Shown here: piece after piece, positions 24,727-34,330 of the stretch | How positions within the stretch are numbered: position 1 is the first letter of the stretch | How the letters are laid out: every line of letters begins with the position of its first letter | NCBI GenBank assembly: GCA_944320765.1 | Contig: CALUIS010000012.1 | Coordinates: forward strand, 35,137-99,136 | Source: an uncultured Paraprevotella sp. | Lineage (GTDB): Bacteria > Bacteroidota > Bacteroidia > Bacteroidales > Bacteroidaceae | Direction: 5' to 3' | DNA length: 64,000 nt | Made by a program: the position numbers and the translations under genes | Notes under the pieces: generated by a model | What the model saw: the letters and a program-made list of their open reading frames with translations, nothing else | What the model was told of the DNA's origin: nothing | Database searches by the model: none

Positions 24727-26649
24727 CTATTTTTGTGAGATGGAACGGAGTTGTGCGATGATACCTTCGCGGTCGATTCCCACGATATGCCGGAGTTGTT
24801 CCACGGTGCCATGTTCGACGAACTCGTCGGGAAGCCCCATCCGCACGACATGGGGGGAGAGGGCGTGGTCGGCCATGTATTCCAATACTGCCGAACCGAG
24901 ACCGCCGCGGATGACCCCGTCTTCCAGCGTGATGATTCTCGAAAAGCGGATGCCCACTTCCTGCAGGATGTCTTCGTCTATGGGTTTGAGGAAGCGCATG
25001 TCGTAATGGGCCACGGTGAGCGGGTGGCCCTCTTCTTCCTGTTGGCGTTCAAAATCCCTGATGGCTTGTGCCGCCGTGTTCCCGATGGGACCCAGGGACA
25101 GGACGGCGATGTCGTTGCCGTCTTTGAGCTTCCGCCCCTTCCCGACCTCAATGGCTTCGAGCGGGCATCTCCAGTCGGTATGCTCGCCGCGTCCTCTCGG
25201 GTAGCGGATGACGAACGGGCCCATGTCCGGCAGCTGTGCCGTGTACATGAGGCGGCGGAGTTCTTTCTCGTCGAGCGGGGATGATATGGTGAGATGGGGG
25301 ATAGGCCGTAAGGCGGCCAGGTCGAATGCTCCGTGGTGCGTGGGGCCGTCTTCCCCCACCAGTCCGGCCCGGTCCAGGCATAGGACCACATGCAGCCGTT
25401 CGATGGCCACATCGTGGATGATGTGGTCGAACGCCCGCTGGGCGAAGGACGAATAGATGTTGCAGTAGGGAATCAGGCCGTCTTGTGCCATGCCGCCGGA
25501 GAAGGTCACGGCGTGCCCTTCGGCGATTCCCACGTCGAATGCCCGGTCCGGCATGGCTTTCATCAGGATGTTCATGGAACACCCTGAGGGCATGGCCGGA
25601 GTGACCCCCACAATCCTTGGATTGGCTTGGGCCAGTTCCAGCAGGGTCTCGCCGAACACGTCCTGGTAACGTGGCGGGAGGTTGCTGGTGTCCGGTTTGA
25701 TGATTTCGCCCGTCTCCTTGTCGAACTTGCCGGGGGCGTGCCACACGTCAGCCGCCTCTTCTGCCGGTTTGAACCCTTTCCCCTTGACGGTGTGGATGTG
25801 GAGCAGTTTCGGGCCTTTCATGTTTTTCAGGCTTCGTAACGTATGCACCAGTTCGATGACGTTGTGTCCGTCGCTGGGTCCGAAGTAGCGGATGTTCATT
25901 CCTTCAAAGACATTCTGTTGTCTGCTGATGAGTGATTTCAGCGAGTTGTTGAACCGGATGAGGCTCTTGCGTTTCTCGTCGTCGAGCCATCCCCAGTTGA
26001 ACAGTTTCTGTGAGGCGAGGAAGCGCATCCGGTTGTAGAAGCTGCTGGTGTGCAGCTGGTGGATATAATGGTTCATGCCCCCAACGCTCCTGTCGATACT
26101 CATGTTGTTGTCGTTCAGCACGATGAGGATGTCGTTGGGCGTGGAGGATGCGTTGTTCAGCCCTTCGAATGCCAGCCCGCCGCTCATGGAGCCGTCTCCG
26201 ATGACCGCCACGATGTGCCGGTCGGTCTCGCCTTTGTTGGCAGAAGCCACGGCCATGCCCAAGGCGGCCGAGATGGAGTTGGAGGCGTGTCCGCAGGTGA
26301 AGGTGTCGTACTCGCTTTCCGAGGGTGAGGGGAATGGCTTCAGGCCGTGCAGTTTACGGTTGGTGGAGAACCGGTCGCGTCGGCCGGTCAGGATTTTGTG
26401 TCCGTAGGCTTGGTGTCCCACGTCCCATACGATGCGGTCGTAGGGCGTGTTGTACACGTAATGCAGGGCTACGGTGAGTTCCACGACCCCCAGGCTGGAG
26501 GCGAAGTGTCCCGGGTTGTCCGCCAGTTCGTCGATGATGTCCTGGCGCAGTTCTTGGCACACTTGCGGGAGCCGTTCTACGGGCAAGCGGCGCAAATCAG
26601 TCGGGAAGTTGATTCCGGACAGCAGTTTATATGTCTTTTTGTCGGTCAT
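24727..26649 (-). CDS. dxs: 1-deoxy-D-xylulose-5-phosphate synthase
   Basis: A 640-residue thiamine-diphosphate enzyme that condenses pyruvate and glyceraldehyde 3-phosphate, the first step of the MEP isoprenoid pathway. The N-terminal part has [12 protein letters not shown] near residue 75 and the ThDP-binding G-D-G-S-M-S-G-G near residue 152 with N-D-N-N-M-S-I near 185. The transketolase-like middle domain has [15 protein letters not shown] near residue 420. Length is normal. trkA follows 4 bases later on the same strand. Confidence 0.96.
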   Translation of the reverse strand: MTDKKTYKLLSGINFPTDLRRLPVERLPQVCQELRQDIIDELADNPGHFASSLGVVELTVALHYVYNTPYDRIVWDVGHQAYGHKILTGRRDRFSTNRKLHGLKPFPSPSESEYDTFTCGHASNSISAALGMAVASANKGETDRHIVAVIGDGSMSGGLAFEGLNNASSTPNDILIVLNDNNMSIDRSVGGMNHYIHQLHTSSFYNRMRFLASQKLFNWGWLDDEKRKSLIRFNNSLKSLISRQQNVFEGMNIRYFGPSDGHNVIELVHTLRSLKNMKGPKLLHIHTVKGKGFKPAEEAADVWHAPGKFDKETGEIIKPDTSNLPPRYQDVFGETLLELAQANPRIVGVTPAMPSGCSMNILMKAMPDRAFDVGIAEGHAVTFSGGMAQDGLIPYCNIYSSFAQRAFDHIIHDVAIERLHVVLCLDRAGLVGEDGPTHHGAFDLAALRPIPHLTISSPLDEKELRRLMYTAQLPDMGPFVIRYPRGRGEHTDWRCPLEAIEVGKGRKLKDGNDIAVLSLGPIGNTAAQAIRDFERQQEEEGHPLTVAHYDMRFLKPIDEDILQEVGIRFSRIITLEDGVIRGGLGSAVLEYMADHALSPHVVRMGLPDEFVEHGTVEQLRHIVGIDREGIIAQLRSISQK

Positions 26650-26668
26650 TCGTTTGAATTAGTCCATG

Positions 26669-26676
26669 CAAAATTA
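26669..26676 (-). promoter_or_regulatory. -7 box (TAATTTTG) of dxs-trkA
   Basis: TAnnTTTG match on the minus strand, 20 bases before the dxs ATG. It overlaps the -33 side of the divergent GSCFA promoter. Confidence 0.5.
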
Positions 26677-26706
26677 GCATAATTTCAGATATGTTGCGTA
26701 CATTTG
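26674..26706 (+). promoter_or_regulatory. Promoter of the GSCFA-murF/alr pair
   Basis: TTAG at 26674-26677, a 21-base spacer and TACATTTG at 26699-26706; transcription would start near 26713, after the alternative upstream ATG at 26708. Confidence 0.55.
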
Positions 26707-26748
26707 CATGAAAAATTGCCTTTAGTCTCTTTTATAAAGATGGGGAGT

Positions 26749-27738
26749 ATGAAGTTTAGGACTTTTGTGGAATTCGCCATGCCGGGCGTGTCTGTGCGAC
26801 CCGTACACCGCCTGACGCTGTTAGGGTCTTGCTTTGCAGAGCATATAGGGGGTTGCATGGCCCGTTCGGGATTGGACGTGCATGTCAATCCTTTCGGCGT
26901 GTTGTACAATCCGTTGAGTATTTCGGCGGCGTGCATGTCGTGGGTATTGGAAGGCGGGTTGCCGGACCAGTGTTTCTTCGAGACGGACGGGGTATGGAAT
27001 TGTTGGCTGAACGACAGTTCGTTTTCGGCGGAGAGCCTTGAGGCTTGCCGGGCACGTCTGGAGGAGGTCCGCCGTGTGGAGGCTTCCCGTTTGCGTTCGT
27101 TGGATTATTTGTTTCTCACGTTGGGCACCAACCGTTGTTATGAGCTGAAGGACGGAGGGCTTGTGGTGGGGAATTGCCATAAGCAGCCGGAGAGGCTGTT
27201 CGTGGAACGGCAGATGGATGTGGCGGAAGTAGTGGCCACACTGGGGCAGACTTTGGAGAAGCTGTGGGAGGTGCGGCCTTCCTTGCAAGTCGTTTTCACG
27301 GTCAGCCCTTACCGTTATGCCAAGTATGGGTATCACGGCAGCCAGTTGGGCAAGTCGGTCCTGCTGTTGGCTGTGGATGAGTTGTGCCGTCGGTATGAGG
27401 GGCGTTGCCATTACTTCCCGGCATACGAGATTGTGCTGGACGAGTTGCGGGACTATCGGTTTTATGCCGCAGACATGCTTCATCCTTCCGATTCTGCCGT
27501 GTCTTATATTTGGGAACGGTTTGCCGAGACTTGCCTTGCTCCGGAGACACGGGCTTTCACCGGGGAGTGGGAGGCGGTGGAGAAAGCTTTGGCACACCGT
27601 CCGCGCCATCCGGATTCCGATGCTTATAGGGATTTCCTGCGTCAAACTATGTTAAAGTTGGAACGACTTGTCGGAAAATACCCGAACTTAGCATCCACGC
27701 CTGAGTATGAAAGACTGAAAAACCTGTTAAATAGTTGA
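26749..27738 (+). CDS. GSCFA domain protein
   Basis: A 329-residue protein named for its G-S-C-F-A motif, here at about residues 26-30, with N-P-F-G-V-L-Y-N-P near residue 49 and L-G-T-N-R near residue 126. The family resembles SGNH-type esterases; the Ser in G-S-C-F-A would be the nucleophile, but substrate and role are unknown. A frame opens farther upstream near the predicted transcription start; the ATG at 26749 has a GGGGAG ribosome-binding site and begins the conserved region. It is 6 bases upstream of murF-alr, so a cell-envelope role is a reasonable guess. Confidence 0.85.
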   Translation: MKFRTFVEFAMPGVSVRPVHRLTLLGSCFAEHIGGCMARSGLDVHVNPFGVLYNPLSISAACMSWVLEGGLPDQCFFETDGVWNCWLNDSSFSAESLEACRARLEEVRRVEASRLRSLDYLFLTLGTNRCYELKDGGLVVGNCHKQPERLFVERQMDVAEVVATLGQTLEKLWEVRPSLQVVFTVSPYRYAKYGYHGSQLGKSVLLLAVDELCRRYEGRCHYFPAYEIVLDELRDYRFYAADMLHPSDSAVSYIWERFAETCLAPETRAFTGEWEAVEKALAHRPRHPDSDAYRDFLRQTMLKLERLVGKYPNLASTPEYERLKNLLNS

Positions 27739-27744
27739 TTGATT

Positions 27745-30216
27745 ATGCCATATACATTAGAACAAGTCGCTTCGTTCATCGGAGCGCACCTTTGGGGTAG
27801 GGAAGAAGGAGAAGTCAGTTGGCTGCTTACCGACAGTCGTTCTTTGTGTTTTCCCGAAGACACGCTTTTCTTCGCCTTGGAGACGAGGCGCAATGACGGG
27901 CACCGTTATGTACCGGAACTCTACCGGCGCGGAGTGCGTTCGTTTGTGGTCAGCCGTTTGCCGGAGGACCTGACGGCCTATCCCGATGCCAGCTTTTTAC
28001 AAGTCCTCTGCCCGCTCAAGGCTTTGCAGCGTCTGGCCGAGCGTCACCGTGAGGGATTTGACATTCCGGTAGTGGGGGTTACCGGAAGCAACGGGAAGAC
28101 TATCGTGAAGGAATGGCTGTATCAGCTGCTTTCGCCGGACAGGACGGTCGTCCGTTCGCCGCGTAGTTACAATTCGCAGATAGGAGTGCCGCTTTCGGTG
28201 TGGGGATTGACCGAGCAGAGCGAGATAGGATTGTTTGAGGCCGGCATTTCGCAATGTGGGGAGATGGAGGCGTTGCAGTCCATCATCCAGCCTACGGTGG
28301 GGGTGTTCACATGCCTGGGTGAGGCGCATCAGGAGAATTTCAGTTCAAAAGAACAGAAATGCCTGGAGAAGCTGAAACTGTTCAAGGATGCGCGGGTGCT
28401 GGTTTACGGTATTGATGACCCGTGCGTGGCCGCGTGCGTGAACCTTTCTGCCTTCAAGGGAGAGTATATGGCTTGGTCCCGGACGCGGCGGGACGTGCCT
28501 GTGGCTGTGACGGCTGTGGAAAAGGAGGGGGGGAAGACCCGTGTTACCTATATATATAAAGGTAGGGAATATGCGTATGCCATTCCTTTTATCGATGAAG
28601 CTTCTTTTGCCAATTCGGTTTCTTGCCTGTGCGTCTGCCTGTGCTTGGGGTTGGAACCAGATACGGTAGCCCGGCGGATGGAGGCACTGGAACCCGTGGC
28701 CATGCGGCTGGAGGTGATAGAAGGCCGGGCCGGTTGCACGCTCATCAACGACAGTTACAATTCCGATTATAATTCCCTCGACATCGCTCTTGACTTCATG
28801 AACCGGCGGCCGGAACATGCCGGACGCAGAAGGACGCTTATATTGAGCGATATTGAGCAGACGGGTGAGGAGGCTTCTGTCTTTTACGGACGGGTGGCCC
28901 GTCTGGTGGCATCCCGGGGCATCAATAAGTTCATTGGCGTGGGGCCGTGCCTGAAAGCGGCCAGGGAGGCTTTTGCCGGCATGGAAGCATGCTTCTTCGG
29001 GACGACGGGCGAACTGCTGTCCGGCGGGTTGTTGGATACGCTGCACGACGAGGTGGTGCTTGTCAAGGGGGCACGCAGCTACCGTTTTGATTTGCTGACC
29101 GAACAGCTGGTGCTGAAAGTGCATGAGACAACGCTGGAGGTCAATCTCAATGCCGTGGTGGACAACCTGAATTATTACCGGGGGTTCATGAAGCCCGGAA
29201 CCAAGATGGTGTGCATGGTAAAAGCGTCGGCCTACGGTGCGGGGGCGGTGGAGATAGCCAAAACCTTGCAAGACCAGCGGGTGGATTATCTGGCGGTGGC
29301 GGTGGCCGATGAAGGCGTAGACTTGCGGAAGGCAGGCATTACAGCCAACATCATGATTATGAACCCGGAGATGGGGAGTTTCAAGACGCTGTTCGAGTAT
29401 GACTTGGAACCGGAAGTCTATAGTTTCCGTCTTTTGGACGCTTTGGTCCGTGCGGCGGAAAAGGAAGGCGTCACGCAATTTCCCATCCATGTGAAGCTGG
29501 ATACGGGAATGCACCGCTTGGGCTTCGACCCGCAAAAGGACATGCAGGAACTGGTGGCTCGGCTGAAACGGCAGACGGCGGTCATTCCCCGTTCGGTGTT
29601 CTCGCATTTCGTGGGGAGCGACAGCGACGATTTCGATGCGTTCTCGGCCCGCCAGTACGAGCTGTTCCTGCAAGGCAGCGCACAGCTTCAGCAGGCCTAC
29701 CGGCACAAAATCCTGCGCCATATCTGCAACAGCGCGGGCATAGAGCATTTTCCCGACCGCCATCTCGACATGGTCCGTTTGGGATTGGGACTCTATGGCA
29801 TTAATTCGCGGAATAATGCAGTCCTTCATAATATCAGCACGCTGAAGACCACCATCCTGCAGATTCATGATGTTCCTAAAGAAGATACTGTGGGATATAG
29901 CCGCAAAGGACACCTGACGCGCGACAGCCGCATCGCCGCCCTTCCCATCGGGTATGCCGACGGGTTGGACCGCAAGTTAGGCTGTGGCCATGCCTATTGC
30001 ATGGTCAACGGGCAGCGTGCGCCATACGTGGGCAACATTTGTATGGATGTATGCATGGTCGACGTGACGGACATAGATTGCAAGGAGGGCGACACGGCTG
30101 TCATTTTCGGCGATGGGTTGCCTGTCACCGTGTTGAGCGACGCGGTGGGTACGATTCCTTATGAAATCCTCACGGGGGTCAGCTCGCGGGTCAAGCGCGT
30201 GTACTATCAGGATTGA
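27745..30216 (+). CDS. murF-alr: Bifunctional UDP-MurNAc-tripeptide D-Ala-D-Ala ligase / alanine racemase
   Basis: An 823-residue fusion. The N-terminal 450 residues are a Mur ligase with the ATP loop G-V-T-G-S-N-G-K-T near residue 111 and I-N-D-S-Y-N-S-D near residue 335; it adds D-Ala-D-Ala to UDP-MurNAc-tripeptide. The rest is alanine racemase: the PLP Lys lies in V-K-A-S-A-Y-G-A-G near residue 495 and the catalytic Tyr region is G-Y-S-R-K-G-H near 715, followed by C-M-D-V-C-M-V-D-V near 760. The fusion couples D-Ala supply and use and is a known Bacteroidota arrangement. The start codon preceding the ATG is TTG, so I use the ATG at 27745. It overlaps folB by 10 bases at the 3' end. Confidence 0.93.
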   Translation: MPYTLEQVASFIGAHLWGREEGEVSWLLTDSRSLCFPEDTLFFALETRRNDGHRYVPELYRRGVRSFVVSRLPEDLTAYPDASFLQVLCPLKALQRLAERHREGFDIPVVGVTGSNGKTIVKEWLYQLLSPDRTVVRSPRSYNSQIGVPLSVWGLTEQSEIGLFEAGISQCGEMEALQSIIQPTVGVFTCLGEAHQENFSSKEQKCLEKLKLFKDARVLVYGIDDPCVAACVNLSAFKGEYMAWSRTRRDVPVAVTAVEKEGGKTRVTYIYKGREYAYAIPFIDEASFANSVSCLCVCLCLGLEPDTVARRMEALEPVAMRLEVIEGRAGCTLINDSYNSDYNSLDIALDFMNRRPEHAGRRRTLILSDIEQTGEEASVFYGRVARLVASRGINKFIGVGPCLKAAREAFAGMEACFFGTTGELLSGGLLDTLHDEVVLVKGARSYRFDLLTEQLVLKVHETTLEVNLNAVVDNLNYYRGFMKPGTKMVCMVKASAYGAGAVEIAKTLQDQRVDYLAVAVADEGVDLRKAGITANIMIMNPEMGSFKTLFEYDLEPEVYSFRLLDALVRAAEKEGVTQFPIHVKLDTGMHRLGFDPQKDMQELVARLKRQTAVIPRSVFSHFVGSDSDDFDAFSARQYELFLQGSAQLQQAYRHKILRHICNSAGIEHFPDRHLDMVRLGLGLYGINSRNNAVLHNISTLKTTILQIHDVPKEDTVGYSRKGHLTRDSRIAALPIGYADGLDRKLGCGHAYCMVNGQRAPYVGNICMDVCMVDVTDIDCKEGDTAVIFGDGLPVTVLSDAVGTIPYEILTGVSSRVKRVYYQD

Positions 30217-30587
30217 GCCTCCCTTTCCGCTTCCACCTCTATGCCCGCTTCATGGCAATCGGCACCCATGGGCGGGTTTTCTTTTGTCAGGGTCAGGCGG
30301 ATACGGGTGACGGAAGGGCATTCGCGGAAGATACGTTCCAATATGCGGCCGGCGGCGTGTTCCACGAGACGGGACGGGACGGCCATTTCTTCCTTGACGC
30401 ATCGGAACAAGTCGGCATAGCTCACCGTGCCTGTGAGGTCGTCGGTCTGCAAGGCCGTGCTGAAATCCGTGTCCACGGCCATGTCCACGTAGAAATAAGC
30501 GCCCGTCAGCTGTTCTTGCGCATCTACGCCGTGGCGGGCATAAACCCGCACACGGCGTAGAAGTATGGTTTGTCTATTCAGTTTCAT
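30207..30587 (-). CDS. folB: Dihydroneopterin aldolase
   Basis: A 126-residue folate-pathway enzyme that cleaves 7,8-dihydroneopterin to 6-hydroxymethyl-dihydropterin and glycolaldehyde. The opening I-L-L-R-R-V-R-V-Y-A-R-H-G-V near residues 8-20 and the Y-A-D-L near residue 58 with the K-E-N-P-P region near residue 105 match the family. The frame runs 16 codons farther upstream into nrdJ, but the ATG at 30587 is the natural start, 6 bases after the nrdJ stop, so folB is the second gene of that operon. Confidence 0.9.
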   Translation of the reverse strand: MKLNRQTILLRRVRVYARHGVDAQEQLTGAYFYVDMAVDTDFSTALQTDDLTGTVSYADLFRCVKEEMAVPSRLVEHAAGRILERIFRECPSVTRIRLTLTKENPPMGADCHEAGIEVEAEREAQS

Positions 30588-30592
30588 GGCTG

Positions 30593-33130
30593 TTATCCGC
30601 AACGTGAGGCCCCGCAGTGCTTGCAGATGAGGCATCCCTCCTGATAGACCAAGGACTCATGCCCGCAGTTCGGGCATTTCATTCCTTTGGCTTCCGTGCC
30701 GTCCGTGATGTACTTCTTCAGGGCGCGTTCCACGCCGTTCTTCCACGTGTTGATGCTCTCGCTCTCCAGCTGCAGGGAGCTGACGAGCTTGATGACATGG
30801 TCCAGCGGCATTCGGTAACGCAACACGCCGGAAATCAGTTTGGCGTAGTTCCAGTATTCCTTGTTGAACTTCTCCGAGAGGCCCTCCACGGTGGTCTTGT
30901 AGCCTTTCTTGTTCTCGAACTGGAAGTCGTAGCGTTTGTTGCCTTCTTCGTCCACGTTCTTGATGATGCGTCCCTTCATGACGCTCTTGGGGAGCATGAT
31001 GCCCTCATCGTCGTCCTGGATACCGGTGAAGATTTCATAGGGATAGCCGTCGAGCAGTCCCACGAAGGCCACCCATTTCTCCTTGTTGTTCTGGAAGCGC
31101 ACCACGTCGCAGTCCAGCACTTGCGGGCGTTTCTCCACCACTTCCGGCCTTTTGCACGGAATCTCTTCCGGTTTTTTCTCATTCTTCATGGAGACCATCA
31201 CTCCGGCGCGTGAGCCGTCGCGGTAAATGGTGCAGCCTTTGCAGCCCGAACGCCAGGCCTCCACGTATAGCTGGTTCACCAGTTCCTCGTCCACGTTGTT
31301 CGGAAGGTTGACTGTCACGCTGATGCTGTGGTCCACCCATTTCTGTATCGCACCTTGCATCTTCACTTTCATGAGCCAGTCCACATCGTTGGCCGTGGCT
31401 TTATAATATGGAGACTTGGCCACCAGTCCGTCAATTTCTTCCTGGGTGTATTTTTTTGTCGTGTCGTATCCGTTCACTTTCATCCAGGTGAGGAACTTGT
31501 GGTGGTAGACGATGTATTCCTCGAAGGCATCGCCCGTCTCGTCCACGAAGTCGATGTGTACCTGCGGGTCGTTGGGGTTCACTTTCCGGCGGCGTTTGTA
31601 CACGGGCATGAACACCGGTTCGATGCCGGACGTGGTCTGGGTCATCAGGCTGGTGGTGCCGGTGGGGGCGATGGTCAGGCAGGCGATGTTGCGCCGGCCG
31701 TATTGGGACATGAGGTCATAAAGTTCGGGATCGGCTTCGCGCAGGCGGTTGATGAACGGGTTGTTCTTCTCGCGTTCCGTGTCGTAGATTTCAAACGCGC
31801 CGCGCTCCTTGGCCATCTGTACGGACGAGCGGTAAGCCTGCAGGGCCACGGTCTTGTGTACTTCCACGGCGAAGTCGGTGGCTTCTTGTGTGCCGTAGCG
31901 CAGTCCGAGTGCGGCCAGCATGTCGCCTTCCGCCGTGATGCCCACGCCTGTCCGTCGTCCTTGTCCGCTTTTCTTGTATATCTTTTCCCAAAGGTGGCGT
32001 TCCGCGCCTTTCACCTCTTCCGATTCCGGGTCGGAGTCGACCTTTTCCATGATCATCTCGATTTTCTCCAGTTCCAGGTCGATGATGTCGTCCATCAGCC
32101 GTTGGGCCAGCTGCACGTGTTTCTTGAAAAGGTCGAAGTCAAAGTAGGCTTCCGGCGTGAAGGGGTTGACCACGTAAGAATAGAGGTTGATGGCCAGCAG
32201 GCGGCAACTGTCGTAGGGACAGAGGGGAATCTCGCCGCAGGGGTTCGTGCTGACGGTGCGGAAGCCAAGGTCGGCATAGCAGTCGGGGACGGACTCGCGC
32301 AGGATGGTGTCCCAGAACAGCACGCCCGGTTCGGCACTCTTCCAGGCATTGTGTACAATCTTGCGCCACAAGTCATGGGCGCTGATGGTTTTCGACACCA
32401 TGGGGGAATCGCTGTCGATGGGGTACTGCTGCACGTAGGGCTTGTCCTCGATGGCATCCTGCATGAACTCGTCGTCTATCTTGACCGACACGTTGGCCCC
32501 CGTTACCTTGCCTTCCGTCATCTTGGCGTCGATGAACGATTCCGCATCGGGGTGCTTGATGCTCACGGAGAGCATGAGGGCGCCGCGCCGTCCGTCCTGG
32601 GCCACCTCGCGGGTGGAGTTGCTGTAACGTTCCATGAACGGGACGAGTCCCGTGGAAGTCAGGGCGGAGTTCTTCACCGGCGAGCCTTTCGGACGGATGT
32701 GCGAGAGGTCGTGTCCCACCCCGCCACGGCGTTTCATCAGCTGCACTTGCTCCTCGTCGATACGGATGATGCCGCCGTAAGAGTCGGCCTGGCCGTCGAG
32801 GCCGATGACAAAACAGTTGGAGAGCGATGCAATCTGATGGTTGTTGCCGATGCCTGTCATGGGGCTGCCGGCCGGGATGATGTACTTGAAATGGTCCAAA
32901 AGTCCGAAAATTTCCTCGGCTGGTACCGGATTCTCATACTTGTTCTCAATGCGGGCGATTTCGTTGGCAATGCGCCAGTGCATGTCCTCCGGCGATTTCT
33001 CGTAGATGTGGCCGTAGGAGTCTTTCATGGAGTATTTGTTTACCCAGACTCTTGCGGCGAGTTCGTCTCCGTTGAAATACTGGAGCGAGGCTTCAAAAGC
33101 CTCCTCGTAGCTGTACGTTTTCTGTTCCAC
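30593..33130 (-). CDS. nrdJ: Adenosylcobalamin-dependent ribonucleotide reductase (class II)
   Basis: An 845-residue class II reductase that makes deoxyribonucleotides using coenzyme B12 and needs no oxygen. The radical/substrate barrel shows S-N-C-F-V near residue 107, the N-P-C-G-E-I-P-L-C active-site segment near residue 297, and A-P-T-G-T-T-S near residue 491. A redox/zinc ribbon (C-P-N-C then C-K-H-C) forms the last 30 residues, as in class II enzymes that recycle with thioredoxin. There is no separate beta subunit. I looked for a cobalamin riboswitch upstream and saw none. Confidence 0.93.
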   Translation of the reverse strand: MEQKTYSYEEAFEASLQYFNGDELAARVWVNKYSMKDSYGHIYEKSPEDMHWRIANEIARIENKYENPVPAEEIFGLLDHFKYIIPAGSPMTGIGNNHQIASLSNCFVIGLDGQADSYGGIIRIDEEQVQLMKRRGGVGHDLSHIRPKGSPVKNSALTSTGLVPFMERYSNSTREVAQDGRRGALMLSVSIKHPDAESFIDAKMTEGKVTGANVSVKIDDEFMQDAIEDKPYVQQYPIDSDSPMVSKTISAHDLWRKIVHNAWKSAEPGVLFWDTILRESVPDCYADLGFRTVSTNPCGEIPLCPYDSCRLLAINLYSYVVNPFTPEAYFDFDLFKKHVQLAQRLMDDIIDLELEKIEMIMEKVDSDPESEEVKGAERHLWEKIYKKSGQGRRTGVGITAEGDMLAALGLRYGTQEATDFAVEVHKTVALQAYRSSVQMAKERGAFEIYDTEREKNNPFINRLREADPELYDLMSQYGRRNIACLTIAPTGTTSLMTQTTSGIEPVFMPVYKRRRKVNPNDPQVHIDFVDETGDAFEEYIVYHHKFLTWMKVNGYDTTKKYTQEEIDGLVAKSPYYKATANDVDWLMKVKMQGAIQKWVDHSISVTVNLPNNVDEELVNQLYVEAWRSGCKGCTIYRDGSRAGVMVSMKNEKKPEEIPCKRPEVVEKRPQVLDCDVVRFQNNKEKWVAFVGLLDGYPYEIFTGIQDDDEGIMLPKSVMKGRIIKNVDEEGNKRYDFQFENKKGYKTTVEGLSEKFNKEYWNYAKLISGVLRYRMPLDHVIKLVSSLQLESESINTWKNGVERALKKYITDGTEAKGMKCPNCGHESLVYQEGCLICKHCGASRCG

Positions 33131-33214
33131 AGCGGTCTCTTGTTTTTAGGTTTGTTACTGTTTGTCCGTCATTCGATTTGTAGAAGCAATGACGGTCGGT
33201 CCTATGCGACGGTG

Positions 33215-33246
33215 CAAAGCTACGGATGTTTTCCGACATGACCAAA
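33215..33246 (-). promoter_or_regulatory. Promoter of the nrdJ-folB operon
   Basis: On the minus strand TTTG (33246-33243), a 20-base spacer and TAGCTTTG (33222-33215) make a full consensus match; the start would be near 33208. Confidence 0.75.
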
Positions 33247-33412
33247 AGGAATACTTAAAATCTTTCTCCTGGCAGGAAAGTTTTCCGGTTTTTGTTTTTA
33301 TTCTGTTGATAATAAGAAGTTTGTAGTTTTGCCTAACTTGGAAAGTTGTCCGAATGTGAAATCTTTCGTGAATTAAGTGCTTTGTGGGATAGTAGGTTAT
33401 GGAAGTTTTGTG

Positions 33413-33420
33413 TATCTTTG
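33413..33420 (+). promoter_or_regulatory. -7 box (TATCTTTG) of the nitroreductase gene
   Basis: Perfect -7 match. It lies past an upstream in-frame ATG at 33399, so it rules that start out in favour of 33444. Confidence 0.55.
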
Positions 33421-33443
33421 CATCAAGTAAAAATGCCAATGAG

Positions 33444-34187
33444 ATGATAGAGACAGTGAAGAACCGGAGAAGCATCCGGAAGTATGCCGGCAAGCCCGTG
33501 GAAGAGGACTTGCTCAATCGGCTGTTGGCCGTGTCCGAACGGACGCAGACCATGGGGAATATGCAACTTTACAGTGTGGTGGTGACCCGCGACGAGGAGA
33601 TGAAGCGCCGGTTGGCTCCGGCGCATTTCAACCAGCCGATGGTGACGCAGGCGCCGGTCGTGCTGACGTTTTGCGCCGACTTCAACCGCACTGTACGGTG
33701 GGCGGAGCAGCGCAAGGCCGTGCCGGGATATGACAATTTTCTTTCCTTCCTGAACGCGGCGACCGATGCGTTGCTTTATGCACAGACTTTCTGCAATCTG
33801 GCCGAGGCCGAAGGGCTTGGTATCTGCTATCTGGGTACCACGCTTTACATGCCTTCGCAGATTATCGAGATTTTGAAGTTGCCGCGCTTGGTGATGCCGG
33901 TGGCCACGCTGACCGTGGGATGGCCGGACGAATGCCCCGCGCAGACCGACCGCCTTCCGCTGGAGGCCGTCGTCCATCAGGAGACGTACCGTGACTATGC
34001 GGCGGCCGACATCGACCATTATTATAAGGAAAAGGAGGAGTTGCCCGAGAACCGCCATTTTGTGGAAATCAACCACAAGGAGACGTTGGCCCAGATCTTC
34101 ACGGACATCCGCTATACGAAGAAGGACAACGAGGCCATGAGCGACGGTCTGCTCAAGGCTTTGAAACAACAGGGCTTCCTGGATTGA
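33444..34187 (+). CDS. Nitroreductase family protein (NfsA/B-like)
   Basis: A 247-residue FMN enzyme of the nitroreductase family. K-N-R-R-S-I-R-K-Y near residue 6 begins the FMN site, S-E-R-T-Q-T-M-G-N-M-Q near residue 32 continues it, and A-E-A-E-G-L-G-I-C-Y-L-G near residue 125 is the third contact. The C-terminal 60 residues (after about 185) form an extra tail with Y-Y-K-E-K-E, absent from the small enzyme at 17009. Natural substrate unknown. It stands alone and is followed by a terminator. Confidence 0.87.
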   Translation: MIETVKNRRSIRKYAGKPVEEDLLNRLLAVSERTQTMGNMQLYSVVVTRDEEMKRRLAPAHFNQPMVTQAPVVLTFCADFNRTVRWAEQRKAVPGYDNFLSFLNAATDALLYAQTFCNLAEAEGLGICYLGTTLYMPSQIIEILKLPRLVMPVATLTVGWPDECPAQTDRLPLEAVVHQETYRDYAAADIDHYYKEKEELPENRHFVEINHKETLAQIFTDIRYTKKDNEAMSDGLLKALKQQGFLD

Positions 34188-34236
34188 CGGGGGGATTGCC
34201 TTGTTTGTGCAAATTGTTTGCTAAAAGACGTTAACA

Positions 34237-34267
34237 GGGGAGGATGGAATTCTTCTTCCCCTTTTTT
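34237..34267 (+). terminator. Rho-independent terminator after the nitroreductase gene
   Basis: An 8-bp stem (34237-34244 with 34254-34261) and T6 at 34262-34267, about 50 bases after the stop. Confidence 0.8.
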
Positions 34268-34287
34268 CGTGGCGTTTTTTGTTTATT

Positions 34288-34318
34288 TTTGTAGCGTTAT
34301 GTTTTTTGTATATCTTTA
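34288..34318 (+). promoter_or_regulatory. Promoter of the large secreted protein gene at 34331
   Basis: TTTG at 34288-34291, a 19-base spacer, then TATCTTTA at 34311-34318 (one mismatch to TAnnTTTG). The start would fall about 6 bases before the ATG, a near-leaderless transcript. Confidence 0.55.
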
Positions 34319-34330
34319 AAAGCTACGCTT

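Larger units (their letters stand above)
33131..33443. other. Divergent intergenic region with promoters of nrdJ and the nitroreductase gene
   Basis: 313 bases holding two outward promoters: the nrdJ promoter at 33215-33246 and a -7 box at 33413-33420 for the nitroreductase gene. The 78-base nrdJ leader has no cobalamin-box consensus that I could see. No other gene is evident. Confidence 0.6.

Noticed and set aside
24723..24851. N-terminal extension of TrkA
   Set aside because: It runs into the dxs coding sequence, and the Rossmann motif begins exactly at the ATG at 24722.
33131..33208. Cobalamin riboswitch in the nrdJ leader
   Set aside because: The leader is only about 78 bases and lacks a recognisable B12 box; too short for the full aptamer.
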